Assembly: GCF_000817735.3 (NCBI RefSeq) | Contig: NZ_JTJC03000017.1 | Span: forward strand, 62,001-126,000 | Origin: Scytonema millei VB511283 | Lineage (GTDB): Bacteria > Cyanobacteriota > Cyanobacteriia > Cyanobacteriales > Chroococcidiopsidaceae | Direction: 5' to 3' | DNA: 64,000 bases | In this document: one piece after another, positions 46,876 through 56,360 of the stretch | Numbering within the stretch: the first letter of the stretch is position 1 | How the letters are laid out: each line of letters begins with the position of its first letter | The notes under the pieces: model-generated | Seen by the model: only the letters and a program-made list of their open reading frames with translations | The model's database searches: none | Told to the model about the DNA's origin: nothing | Position numbers and translations under genes: made by a program

Positions 46876-47709
46876 GTGCAAGCGTTAAATGTTGCTAAAA
46901 GTGTACTCAAAAACTTTGCTTTTCACAAAATAGGGAGATGTAATGTATGTGGAAAAGTATCGTTATTCGTTTGCTTAGATGTGGATATGGCACGCAATAA
47001 TATGTACTGCATATTTTGTCGTAGCTCGTCCAGAAAAAGACACGTTGCCAAAATTATCCTTAGTGAAGTTATTCAAAATACCCCTTCTATTTCTTGTATT
47101 TCAAAAAAACAAAGCTTAAAAATTTACAGTACTGACACGAATGAGGCTTTTTATAAAGTCTTACGTAATTATGACTCATACACATCTTCTATTTTCTCGC
47201 CTGATATCAAAATAGGAACGGAAGTTCATGAAAGGGTATTTTGTCAAAATTTAGAAAAATTAACTTTTGACAATGAGACTTTCGATCTTGTCATCACAGA
47301 AGATGTATTTGAACATGTAAGAGATTATCAAAGAGGATTTTCTGAAGTCAATCGAGTTTTGAAAACTGGAGGTTATCATATATTTACTGTTCCTTGTTAT
47401 TTTGATAGACCGACTCTTGTTCGCGTTGACACTTCTACGGATGAGGACGTATATCTTTTGCCTCCCGAATATCATGGAGATAAAATTCGCGGTAAGATTT
47501 TAGCCTATAGAACTTTTGGCATCGATATATTTCATTTCTTACAGTCGCTCGGATTTGAGACAAGAGTAGATTTTTCTAATTACTCCGACCAAAAACTAGG
47601 AATTTTTAATAGCTATGTTTTTATTACTAGGAAGGTTTTCCATCATGAAAGTCTCTCTGTCGCCACGGTAGATTCTAGTTATTATCAACTTCATTCCAGT
47701 GGAACTTAA
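46876..47709 (+). CDS. methyltransferase with N-terminal zinc ribbon
   Basis: A 277-residue protein from GTG 46876, preceded by GGAG at 8-nt spacing. CNVCGKVSLFVCL and YCIFCRSSSRKR form a likely zinc ribbon (four Cys, about 17-52). The C-terminal domain has FDLVITEDVFEHVRDY and GGYHIFTVPCYFDRP from a Methyltransf_11 fold, but a classic motif I is not visible. The fusion resembles sugar-modifying methyltransferases with a zinc-ribbon head. It precedes the rml genes by 42 bp. Confidence 0.72.
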   Translation: MQALNVAKSVLKNFAFHKIGRCNVCGKVSLFVCLDVDMARNNMYCIFCRSSSRKRHVAKIILSEVIQNTPSISCISKKQSLKIYSTDTNEAFYKVLRNYDSYTSSIFSPDIKIGTEVHERVFCQNLEKLTFDNETFDLVITEDVFEHVRDYQRGFSEVNRVLKTGGYHIFTVPCYFDRPTLVRVDTSTDEDVYLLPPEYHGDKIRGKILAYRTFGIDIFHFLQSLGFETRVDFSNYSDQKLGIFNSYVFITRKVFHHESLSVATVDSSYYQLHSSGT

Positions 47710-47751
47710 CGTAAAACTAGTCGTTTTACATAATCAACTGAGGTAGATCAA

Positions 47752-48678
47752 ATGAAAGGCATTATTTTAGCTGGTGGCTCTGGAACTCGACTTTATCCTT
47801 TAACTCGTGTTGTTAGTAAGCAGTTAATGTCTGTTTACGACAAACCAATGATTTACTATCCCTTATCCATACTAATGCTAGCGGGAATTAGAGAAATATT
47901 GATTATTTCCACACCTAACGATCTACCGCTGTTTCAAGAGCTATTGAAAGATGGTAGTCAGTGGGGATTAAAGTTTAGTTATATCGAACAGCCTAAGCCT
48001 GAAGGGTTAGCGCAAGCTTTTATCTTAGGTCGAGATTTTATTCAAAACGAACCAGTTTGTCTGATTCTGGGTGATAACATTTTTCATGGACATGGGTTAA
48101 GTGAAATATTGGCTCGTGCTTCCATGCTTCGCAAAGGAGGATTAATATTTGGTTATCCAGTCAAAGACCCGCGACAATACGGTGTAGTTGAGTTCGATCC
48201 TCGCGGACGTGCTGTCAGTATTGAAGAAAAACCTCTCATTCCTAAGTCCAAGTATGCAGTACCTGGAATATACTTTTATGACTCTCAGGTGGTGAAAATC
48301 GCTACGAGCCTTAAGCCTTCTGCTCGTAATGAGTTAGAAATTACAGATGTGAATTCGGTTTACCTCAACCGAGGTCAGCTAAGAGTAGAGGTTCTGGGTC
48401 GAGGATATGCTTGGTTAGATACAGGTACACACGAATCGTTGCATCAGGCAGCTAACTTTATTCAAACTTTAGAAGAACGGCAAGGACTAAAAATTGCTTG
48501 CATTGAAGAAATTGCCTATCGACAAGGATATATTGACTCAGTTCAGTTGCGCTACCTTGCTAAACCTATGCTCAAAAGTAGTTATGGAAGATATTTGATG
48601 GAGCTTCTAGACGATGAATCTCATGTTATGACGACACTCAGCGAGTTAGAGCAGGCATTTTATGCGCTTAAAGGATAG
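47752..48678 (+). CDS. rfbA: glucose-1-phosphate thymidylyltransferase
   Basis: A 308-residue protein with [17 protein letters not shown], the pyrophosphorylase nucleotide site, [15 protein letters not shown], and [13 protein letters not shown] and ILGDNIFHG motifs of RmlA. It makes dTDP-glucose, the first step to dTDP-L-rhamnose. It starts the rml set, with the next start within its last bases. Length matches the family (about 290-300). Confidence 0.96.
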   Translation: MKGIILAGGSGTRLYPLTRVVSKQLMSVYDKPMIYYPLSILMLAGIREILIISTPNDLPLFQELLKDGSQWGLKFSYIEQPKPEGLAQAFILGRDFIQNEPVCLILGDNIFHGHGLSEILARASMLRKGGLIFGYPVKDPRQYGVVEFDPRGRAVSIEEKPLIPKSKYAVPGIYFYDSQVVKIATSLKPSARNELEITDVNSVYLNRGQLRVEVLGRGYAWLDTGTHESLHQAANFIQTLEERQGLKIACIEEIAYRQGYIDSVQLRYLAKPMLKSSYGRYLMELLDDESHVMTTLSELEQAFYALKG

Positions 48679-48682
48679 AACC

Positions 48683-49228
48683 ATGAGAGTTATAGAAACT
48701 GCCATTCCTGACGTTCTCATAATTGAGCCGCACGTGTTCGGAGATAACCGAGGCTTCTTTTACGAAAGCTATAACGAAAAGGCTTTCTGGGAAAAAATCG
48801 GTATTTCAGCTCGTTTTGTCCAAGACAATCATTCTCGCTCTACTAAGAATGTACTGCGTGGTCTGCACTATCAAATTCAGCAGCCTCAAGGCAAGCTTGT
48901 AAGAGTTGTACAAGGAGCCGTATTTGATGTTGCGGTAGATTTAAGAAAGCAATCGAAGACTTTCGGTCAATGGGTAGGAGCCTTCTTAAGTGCAGAAAAC
49001 AACCAGCAGCTTTGGGTTCCTAAAGGCTTTGCTCACGGGTTTATGGTACTCACTGAATATGTAGAGTTTTTATATAAAACCACAGATTATTATGCTCCAC
49101 AGCACGAACGCTGTGTTTTGTGGAACGATCCCGATCTGGCGATCGCTTGGCCTCTTGAAAATGAGCCAGTTCTATCTGCCAAAGATCGAGCTGGGAAATT
49201 GCTACGAGACGCAGAGGTATTTGCATGA
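48683..49228 (+). CDS. rfbC: dTDP-4-dehydrorhamnose 3,5-epimerase
   Basis: About 181 residues from ATG 48683; an earlier in-frame Met at 48662 overlaps the previous gene. DNRGFFYESYNEKAF, FVQDNHSRSTKNVLRGLHYQ with the catalytic His, and VPKGFAHGFMVL are cupin motifs of RmlC. The last codons overlap the RmlD start (ATGA at 49225). Its usual substrate is made by RmlB, which is not in this window. Confidence 0.96.
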   Translation: MRVIETAIPDVLIIEPHVFGDNRGFFYESYNEKAFWEKIGISARFVQDNHSRSTKNVLRGLHYQIQQPQGKLVRVVQGAVFDVAVDLRKQSKTFGQWVGAFLSAENNQQLWVPKGFAHGFMVLTEYVEFLYKTTDYYAPQHERCVLWNDPDLAIAWPLENEPVLSAKDRAGKLLRDAEVFA

Positions 49229-50139
49229 AAATTCTATTGACAGGTATAACTGGGCAAGTAGGTTGGGAACTACAGCAGACCTTAATGCCTTTGGGTAAAG
49301 TCATCTCTACAGGACGCAGCACTAGTCAAAGAGCGCTGCAAATGGATTTGGCTCAACCAGACACTATTCGTCGGACGCTGCGCGAAGTTAAACCCGCCTT
49401 AATTGTTAACGCTGCTGCATATACAGCTGTGGACAAAGCTGAATTAGATTCGGATACGGCAATGGCAGTGAATGGAATTGCCCCTGGCATCATTGCAGAA
49501 GAAGCAAAATCGCTAGGTGCAGCAGTCATTCACTATTCAACAGACTACGTGTTTGATGGCAAAAAAAGTACAGCATACACCGAGCGGGATTTACCCAACC
49601 CTCAAAATGTTTATGGTAAAACCAAACTCATAGGCGAGCAGGCTATTGAGGCAGTGGGTGGCTCGTATTCTATCCTTCGCACTAGTTGGGTATATAGCCG
49701 ACATCAGAACAATTTTCTGCTGACAATCCTGCGGCTAGCTCAGGAACGAGACGAATTACAAGTCGTTAACGACCAAGTTGGATCTCCCACCTGGAGTCGC
49801 TTAATTGCTGAAGCTACAGCACAAATTTTATTTCAAGCCACAAAACAAAATCTATACGATTTCTTAGCTCATAAAAGTGGGATATATCACTTGAGTGCTA
49901 CAGGACAGGTTAGTTGGTATGGTTTTGCTAAAGCGATTCTCGAACAAGAGCGAAAGTTTAACACGTTCAAGTTACAGAGGTTAGTCGCGATCGCCTCAGA
50001 GCAGTATTCTACAGCAGCAAAGCGACCGGCTTATTCTGTATTGAACAATCAAAAGTTATCTGATACATTCGGGATCGTATTACCTAACTGGCAAAGAACT
50101 CTACAGTTATTATTGACTCCAGAGGCGATCGCAAGTTAA
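49225..50139 (+). CDS. rfbD: dTDP-4-dehydrorhamnose reductase
   Basis: A 304-residue SDR with LLTGITGQVGWEL, VNAAAYTAVDKAE, YSTDYVFDGKK and YGKTKLIGE (Y-x3-K), the RmlD pattern. It makes dTDP-L-rhamnose. It overlaps rfbC by 4 bp, so the two are translationally coupled. Length and motifs are ordinary for the family. Confidence 0.96.
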   Translation: MKILLTGITGQVGWELQQTLMPLGKVISTGRSTSQRALQMDLAQPDTIRRTLREVKPALIVNAAAYTAVDKAELDSDTAMAVNGIAPGIIAEEAKSLGAAVIHYSTDYVFDGKKSTAYTERDLPNPQNVYGKTKLIGEQAIEAVGGSYSILRTSWVYSRHQNNFLLTILRLAQERDELQVVNDQVGSPTWSRLIAEATAQILFQATKQNLYDFLAHKSGIYHLSATGQVSWYGFAKAILEQERKFNTFKLQRLVAIASEQYSTAAKRPAYSVLNNQKLSDTFGIVLPNWQRTLQLLLTPEAIAS

Positions 50140-50313
50140 CTACTACAGACCTTTTTGGTTGAGAACTATTGAAAAATATCAGGGTGTTTTGGCATCGCGC
50201 TTCAGCTCTTAAAATGCTGACTGAATGCTAGTTTGAGATTTAACTTTTCGATCTACAGAATACCTCAAACTGAGCGATCGTCACGATACTTCACCTTAAG
50301 AACTACTCTTCCA

Positions 50314-51309
50314 ATGCTGTCAATTGTAATACCACTTTTCAACGAAGAAGAGAACATTCCGAAGCTCTACGAGCGTATCGTTAGTGCTTCCCATACTTGG
50401 AATTCTGCGTTTGAAGCCATCCTCGTAGATGATGGAAGTACCGATCGAACTCTTTCTCTTTTACGCAAACTCTATCAAAAAGATTCGCGTTTTAAGTATA
50501 TTAGTTTTTCTCGTAACTTTGGTCATCAAACAGCTGTCAGTGCAGGTCTTCGTTATACAACTGGCGATGTGATAGCTGTCATGGATGCTGACTTGCAAGA
50601 TCCTCCTGAAGAACTTTACCGCTTTTTAGATAAGTGGCGGCAAGGATATCAAGTGGTTTACGGAGTTAGAACTCAAAGAAAAGAAAATATCTTCAAACGC
50701 TCTGCTTACTACATGTTTTACCGCATACTAGCGTGGTGTTCGTCTATCAAGATCCCCTTAGATTCAGGAGATTTTTGCATTATGGATAGAACCATCGTAG
50801 ATTGGTTGAATATCATGCCCGAACGCAATCGTTTTGTTCGAGGATTACGTTCTTGGATAGGTTATCGGCAAATTGGTATTCCATACGAACGACATAAGCG
50901 TTTTGCTGGAGAGGTAAAATATACGTTTCAAAAACTTTTACGTCTTGCCCTAGATGGCATGATTGACTTCTCCTATCGACCTTTACAAGTTAGTGGCATT
51001 TTCGGTCTGTTTATTTGCTTCTTTTCCTTAATAAGTATTATATTCTTCTTCTTTCATCGGATTTTAGGATTTAGGGTTTTCGGCTATTCTCCCCAAGATG
51101 TACCAGGCTTTACATCTTTGATTTTAGCAACTTTATTTCTGGGAGGCGCTCAACTAACAACACTGGGACTTTTTGGTGAATATCTAGGGCGAATTTTTGA
51201 TGAGGTGAAGCAACGTCCACTCTATATTGTCAAAGAACAGGATGGTTTTGAAACTAAAAAAGAGGCTTACAATACTGCAACACTTCTCCCAGGAGATCTT
51301 AGAATTTGA
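50314..51309 (+). CDS. GT2 polyprenyl-phosphate sugar synthase-like protein
   Basis: About 331 residues from ATG 50314; a TTG start at 50233 adds 27 residues unlike the family. LSIVIPLFNEEENI, LVDDGSTDRT, VMDADLQDPPEE (DXD) and FVRGLRSWIGY define the DPM1/GtrB-type GT2 that puts a sugar on polyprenyl phosphate. Two C-terminal membrane segments (about 238-300) match GtrB. It is translationally linked (overlapping TTGA) to the flippase-like gene, and likely makes the lipid-linked sugar used by the GT-C protein at 53731. Confidence 0.92.
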   Translation: MLSIVIPLFNEEENIPKLYERIVSASHTWNSAFEAILVDDGSTDRTLSLLRKLYQKDSRFKYISFSRNFGHQTAVSAGLRYTTGDVIAVMDADLQDPPEELYRFLDKWRQGYQVVYGVRTQRKENIFKRSAYYMFYRILAWCSSIKIPLDSGDFCIMDRTIVDWLNIMPERNRFVRGLRSWIGYRQIGIPYERHKRFAGEVKYTFQKLLRLALDGMIDFSYRPLQVSGIFGLFICFFSLISIIFFFFHRILGFRVFGYSPQDVPGFTSLILATLFLGGAQLTTLGLFGEYLGRIFDEVKQRPLYIVKEQDGFETKKEAYNTATLLPGDLRI

Positions 51310-52262
51310 AACGCAATTTATTAGTTTGGTTAGGCTGGTTAATTAGTTTTGTTTTTCTTTACTTTGTTTTCCGTAGGTTAGATTGGGCATTGGTAATAGA
51401 GGCTTTTCATCAAGTTTCTTTATCCACTCTAATAATGATGGCAGGAGTATATTGTTTAGGATTCATCATCAGAGCGTGGCGCTGGAAATTTTTACTTCCT
51501 CATAGGGTTTCTATGGGTGATTCTTTGGGGGCAGTAGTTTTAGGATATGGAGCCAATAATATCTTACCAGCTCGTTTAGGTGAAATTGTTAGGGCGCAGG
51601 CGATCGGTAAAAGTTGTCAAATTAGTCGCTCTTTTGCTCTAGCTAGCATCCTAGTCGAACGTATTTTTGATGGTTTAGTGCTAGTAGGATTGTTATATTT
51701 GGGAACGAGAGATAGTAGCATTCCTACGTGGGTTTCGTCAGTAGGAGTTTTAGGACTCACTATCTTTGGAGGAGCGTTAACAATAGTCATGCTTTTAACT
51801 TTGACTCGTTCTCTATGGGATACAAAAACTCATTTTTTACCTTCGGCAAAGTTACAAAATTTTTTCCAGCAGTTTGCCAAAGGATTAACATTAGTGTGGC
51901 GGACTCCATTCCTTCCTTTAACTATATTGGGATTGAGCCTTACTATTTGGTTAGTAGAGGGTATCGTTTTCCATATTGCTATTCAAGCTTTTGAACTCAA
52001 AGTGCCACTAACAGCTCCCTTGTTTGTGATGGGGTTAGTTAATTTAGGTATCCTAGCTCCAACTGCTCCAGGATATTTAGGAGCTTTTCAATATTTCGGA
52101 ACAATGGCTCTAAATGTTTGGCAAGTGCCATCAGAAACAGCTTTAGCCTGTATTGTAATAATTCATGCCTGTCAGTATTTACCTATAACAATCTGGGGAT
52201 TGAGCTACATTCCTTACTTTGGCTTTACGTCATTAACAAAGCTGAAAAGTGAAATCGAGTAA
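51306..52262 (+). CDS. flippase-like / lysylphosphatidylglycerol synthase TM family protein
   Basis: A 318-residue membrane protein from TTG 51306, which overlaps the previous stop. LGEIVRAQAIGKSCQISRSFALASILVER is the core motif of the PF03706 (UPF0104) family, and GNLGILAPTAPGYLGAFQYF-like text (LGILAPTAPGYLGAFQ) is the second. About eight hydrophobic segments are visible. Members next to GtrB-like GT2s have been suspected of moving lipid-linked sugars across the membrane; that is inference. Confidence 0.9.
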   Translation: MKRNLLVWLGWLISFVFLYFVFRRLDWALVIEAFHQVSLSTLIMMAGVYCLGFIIRAWRWKFLLPHRVSMGDSLGAVVLGYGANNILPARLGEIVRAQAIGKSCQISRSFALASILVERIFDGLVLVGLLYLGTRDSSIPTWVSSVGVLGLTIFGGALTIVMLLTLTRSLWDTKTHFLPSAKLQNFFQQFAKGLTLVWRTPFLPLTILGLSLTIWLVEGIVFHIAIQAFELKVPLTAPLFVMGLVNLGILAPTAPGYLGAFQYFGTMALNVWQVPSETALACIVIIHACQYLPITIWGLSYIPYFGFTSLTKLKSEIE

Positions 52263-52358
52263 ACCTAGCTTTTACGCAGAGTAATTTGTAGACTGCAATT
52301 ACAAAGTCCGAATAATTCAGCCTGTATTTAAAGAAGAAAAAGAGATTTGAATAAAGCA

Positions 52359-53651
52359 ATGAATCTATTAATTATCGGAGGTGGTGCAACTGGCTTAGCA
52401 TCTGCCTACATCGCAGCTAAACGTGGTGAAAAAGTAACTTTACTGGAGGCTTCTAGTAAGTTAGGAGGACTATTATCAACTTTTGACATTGGAGGAACAA
52501 AGCTCGAATGCTTTTATCATCACTTTTTTACTCACGACGCAGAGATCAACTGGCTACTAAAAGAACTAAATCTTTCTCAAGATGTGCGATTTGTTGAAAC
52601 AAAAATGGGTATGTATCGCTTTGGAAAGATTCATCCTTTCACAACAACAAAAGACTTATTACAATTTCCAAAATTAAGCTTGTTGGATAAAATTCGCTTT
52701 GGGCTAACTAGTTTGTTTTTATCTAAACAAAAAAAGTGGCATAAATATGAAAATACTTCTGCTTTAGAGTGGTTTTATAAGTGGGCAGGAAAGCGGGTGA
52801 CTAATACCATTTGGTATCCAATGCTTGAAATTAAATTTGGTGAATACGCCGCTAAGATTCCACTCGCTTGGATGATTGGACGAATGACACAGAGGTTGAA
52901 ATCTCGCTCCAAAGGAAAAGAAAAACTAGGATACTTGAAGGGAAGTTTACAAAGATTAGTTGATGCACTTGAGCTTAAACTGAGAGAAAGAAAAGTAATT
53001 ATTTTCAAAAATACTCCAGTCACAGAGCTACTCTTCGAGAACGATCGCGTCATAGGTGTAAAAACTCCTCAAGGAGAGTTTAGAGCTGATAAAATATTAG
53101 TCACTATCCCCACAATTTATTTATCTAAGCTCATTCCAAATAAGTTTTCTCACTATCGCACGCAGTTAGAAAGAATTGAATATTTTGGAGCTATATGCGT
53201 CGTTGTTGTTACAGAAAAACCTTTAAGTAACATCTATTGGTTAAATGTCGGAGATCCTGGTTTTGATTTTGGAGGTGTAATCGAGCAAACGAACTTTTTA
53301 TCTCCAAAGGAATATCAAGGGTTACACGTCACGTATTTATCTAGATATGCTACTTGGAGGGAACCAATATTATCTAAAACCGATCCAGAAATTATTAGCC
53401 TTTTTAAAAAACAGCTACAGTCAATTTATCCCGATCTAGAAGCTAAAGGAATTAAAGATATCCAAGTTTTTCGCACAAAAACAGCTGCTACGGTTTGCGA
53501 TAAAAATTTTTCTGACAAGATTCCAGCTTACAAAAGTCCTATTTCCAATCTTTATATAGCTAGCATGGCACACGTATATCCAGATGAAAGGAGCGTGAAT
53601 AATAGTATAAAAGTAGCACTCAATGCAGATGCTGTGTTGCAAATTTCTTAA
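52359..53651 (+). CDS. FAD-dependent amine-oxidase-like oxidoreductase
   Basis: About 430 residues from ATG 52359; TTG 52347 is the alternative. LLIIGGGATGLASAYIAA (GxGxxG) and LEASSKLGGLLSTF bind FAD, and the body is of the protoporphyrinogen-oxidase-like group; LYIASMAHVYPDERSVNNSI is the C-terminal FAD-binding segment. Its place in a lipid-linked-sugar operon suggests it acts on the sugar or lipid, not on porphyrins. It is related to the enzyme at 9496. Confidence 0.83.
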   Translation: MNLLIIGGGATGLASAYIAAKRGEKVTLLEASSKLGGLLSTFDIGGTKLECFYHHFFTHDAEINWLLKELNLSQDVRFVETKMGMYRFGKIHPFTTTKDLLQFPKLSLLDKIRFGLTSLFLSKQKKWHKYENTSALEWFYKWAGKRVTNTIWYPMLEIKFGEYAAKIPLAWMIGRMTQRLKSRSKGKEKLGYLKGSLQRLVDALELKLRERKVIIFKNTPVTELLFENDRVIGVKTPQGEFRADKILVTIPTIYLSKLIPNKFSHYRTQLERIEYFGAICVVVVTEKPLSNIYWLNVGDPGFDFGGVIEQTNFLSPKEYQGLHVTYLSRYATWREPILSKTDPEIISLFKKQLQSIYPDLEAKGIKDIQVFRTKTAATVCDKNFSDKIPAYKSPISNLYIASMAHVYPDERSVNNSIKVALNADAVLQIS

Positions 53652-53730
53652 AACTAATTCAAGATCGAGTTAGTTTAAACTAGAACTTTCTAATAAAAAA
53701 ATAATTCCCAATTCAATATCAAAGGATGAA

Positions 53731-55599
53731 ATGAATATTTCACTTAATTTTAAGCGCCATAAAGAGAGTTTTGCTCTCATCATTTTATTAGTTATTGCCT
53801 TTTTATCTTCTTTTCCTTGGTCGCTCTATGGCATGAATTGGAGAGATTCAGCTTTATACTTTCATCTTGGCAATAGATTACTTCATAATGACTTTCCCTA
53901 CAAAGACTATGTATTTCAAGTAGGTTTTATACCCATTATTTTTGACGCTTTCTTCCAAAGTATTTTAGGTCAAAGTTACTATGCTAGCTTGTTCGCTGCT
54001 TTTGTAGTTAAGGCGACTAATTTGCTAGTTTATTATTTCATATTCCGTCAATTCTCATCTCAGGTTATATCAGTAGCTCTTTGTAGTGCATTTGCTTTGA
54101 TGAACTCTTCACTAGTTCATTGGAGTACTTCTTATGTATACTTATTTCTGTCGATTTCCGCTCTTTTTATTATTCTTGGGTTAAACAAGCTAGAAAAAGG
54201 TATTTCTACTTTATCATTTCTATATATTGCTATTTCTGGATTCTCTCTTGCTCTCGTTATAGCAGCGCGTCAGAGCAATGGAACCCTTTGCATATTAGTT
54301 ACATTAGGAGTTATCTTAATTTATTCCTTACGGAATCCAAAAAAATATTTACGTACTCTAACTACTCCTTTTATTACAGGTTTTCTTTTAGGTTTAGGAG
54401 CATTAGTTTTATTCTTAGCTCTGAATCAAGCACTTCTCCCAGCCTTTCAACAACTTTTTTTAGATGCATCTGAGAAAAAGAGAGTTGGTGGTTTTGCTGC
54501 ATTAATAGATGTTCTCTTAGGGGGGATTAAATTTGATTCTTCTATTAAAGAAGTTGTCAAAGTTGTTGTTATTCCTATATTATTATCTGCAATAATCTTT
54601 AGATTAATTCAGTATCCGATCGAAGCAAAATCTAAATACAATGTAAACTTAATTGGAATATTGTTACTTCCTTCACTATTACTGATTGGACTTAGTATTT
54701 CACTGATGGGGCATTTAATAAATACCCATAATCTACCAACTATAATTGCTAGTACAGCCCTTTTATTCACCTACGATGTACCAAGTACATTCTTTAGCTT
54801 TGCTCTTTTAGGAAGTTGTATTTTTCCTAAATCCAGTCAGAAGCTTTTAGGAGTACCAGAGCCAGTTTTTCCCTTACTAATAGCTCTCACCCTCGGCTCG
54901 ACTTGGGCTATGCAGATGTCGTGGCCTGGCAGAGCATATTTAGACTCTGTAATGTTGATGCCACTAATTATTATAACTACATTAATGTCATCTAAGGTTC
55001 CTACTCACTGGAAAAAAAGCTTTTCTTTGCTATTTCTTGTAATTACAGTCATTATGTTTACCGTGTCTCAAATAGGAGGATTTAGTAACAAGGGTTTATA
55101 TGAGAATGTTCGCTACTCTCTAGATTCACCGATGACAAAATTTATTAAAGTTCCAGAAGATAAAGCTGTTGCTTTCTCAATGCTACGTCAAAATATTAAG
55201 CCAGATGAATCTTGTTTTATCTATGGTTCTGCACCTGTTCTTTATACCCTATTGCAATGTAAAAATCCAACATTGGTCGATACTACGTATAGTGATTTTT
55301 ATACTTTAAACGATATTAAAAAAGCCATTGCTTCACTTGGAGAAAATCCTCCAAAATGGATTATTAGCACAGTTGGCGCTCGTCCAATTGATGATACTTT
55401 TGACGGCTCGCCAGATTTCTATGGCGTATTTAACCAAGCAGCTCCAAAGGAATTACATGGATTCATAAAAGAATTCATTCAAGACTACCAACTAGTAAGT
55501 ACAGTAAGAGAGTTATTTCCCAATGGTAAAGATTTGAAAAGTAAAGATCTTGATGATATCCTCGATCTACGTTTATACAGATATACAAAAGAAGATTAA
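53731..55599 (+). CDS. GT-C membrane glycosyltransferase-like protein
   Basis: A 622-residue protein with about 11 hydrophobic segments. MNWRDSALYFHLGNRLLHNDFPYKD in the first outer loop has the conserved D near WRD expected of GT-C enzymes, and the last 120 residues are soluble (GSAPVLYTLLQCKNP, VGARPIDDTFDG). It probably takes the sugar from a polyprenyl-phosphate carrier and puts it on an outer-face acceptor. It ends the four-gene set. Confidence 0.75.
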   Translation: MNISLNFKRHKESFALIILLVIAFLSSFPWSLYGMNWRDSALYFHLGNRLLHNDFPYKDYVFQVGFIPIIFDAFFQSILGQSYYASLFAAFVVKATNLLVYYFIFRQFSSQVISVALCSAFALMNSSLVHWSTSYVYLFLSISALFIILGLNKLEKGISTLSFLYIAISGFSLALVIAARQSNGTLCILVTLGVILIYSLRNPKKYLRTLTTPFITGFLLGLGALVLFLALNQALLPAFQQLFLDASEKKRVGGFAALIDVLLGGIKFDSSIKEVVKVVVIPILLSAIIFRLIQYPIEAKSKYNVNLIGILLLPSLLLIGLSISLMGHLINTHNLPTIIASTALLFTYDVPSTFFSFALLGSCIFPKSSQKLLGVPEPVFPLLIALTLGSTWAMQMSWPGRAYLDSVMLMPLIIITTLMSSKVPTHWKKSFSLLFLVITVIMFTVSQIGGFSNKGLYENVRYSLDSPMTKFIKVPEDKAVAFSMLRQNIKPDESCFIYGSAPVLYTLLQCKNPTLVDTTYSDFYTLNDIKKAIASLGENPPKWIISTVGARPIDDTFDGSPDFYGVFNQAAPKELHGFIKEFIQDYQLVSTVRELFPNGKDLKSKDLDDILDLRLYRYTKED

Positions 55600-56360
55600 G
55601 TTTTTGAAAAAAAGCTTCGATCTAGTACGTAGTTTTTTTAGTAAAGCGCGAATTTACTCAATAGCTCGCTTTTGCCCTGGCAATCTCGTTACCAAGGTAA
55701 GAGTATGGTAATAACAGTCATATTTTTATGTAACTCCTATTGGCGATCGCCATCATTATTCAAAATTAATACTTTTAACTTCTGATGCTTATTGGATTTA
55801 TCGTCTTGACAAGATCCATAGACTAGAATTAAACTAATCTATAGTAAACAGTAAATCCAAGTTTCTGTCTTAGCTTTAGATATTATCGAGCGTAATTCAG
55901 TTGTATAGAAAGTTATTTTGAAGTACGAGATAAATATTTGCAAAGTGTGCTTTTGATAAAGTTCTCAATTGCTTCAAAACTTTAAAAAATAATATCTATT
56001 AGTGTCCTTACTAACTAAGTGTAGGTGTTAAATCTATACGAACCAGTAATTATAAAAAACTATAGAATTGTAGATGTATAGAACGGCTTGAGTAGTTTTT
56101 GCCATCTACAAAATAATTAACTGGTGTTTTTAACTAAAGACATTAGTAGCTTGCTCGTCAAAGCAGAAACGTTACTTAGTCATCTGAAAATGACTGATTT
56201 TGAAGTTGTGATTTCAAATAAGGAATTGCTTATGTATATCGATAACTAGCAATATCTTCTGTATCACCTTTATTTTCCAGTTCTATACAACAGACAGCTA
56301 TTTTTAATAAGTCAACCTCATCTCAAGCACTAAATATCTTCTAAAACAAGGTTGCTAACA
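55600..56360. other. 761-bp intergenic region, nothing firm recognised
   Basis: Strongly AT-rich, with a HIP1-like GGCGATCGCC near 55741-55750. I see no gene, tRNA or strong inverted repeat. A stretch at 56256 (TTCTGTATC) partly matches the shared leader element but too little to count. It presumably carries the promoter of the SGNH gene. Confidence 0.4.

Noticed and set aside
56256-56275. A third copy of the shared leader element
   Set aside because: Only TTCTGTATC matches; too short to count as a copy.
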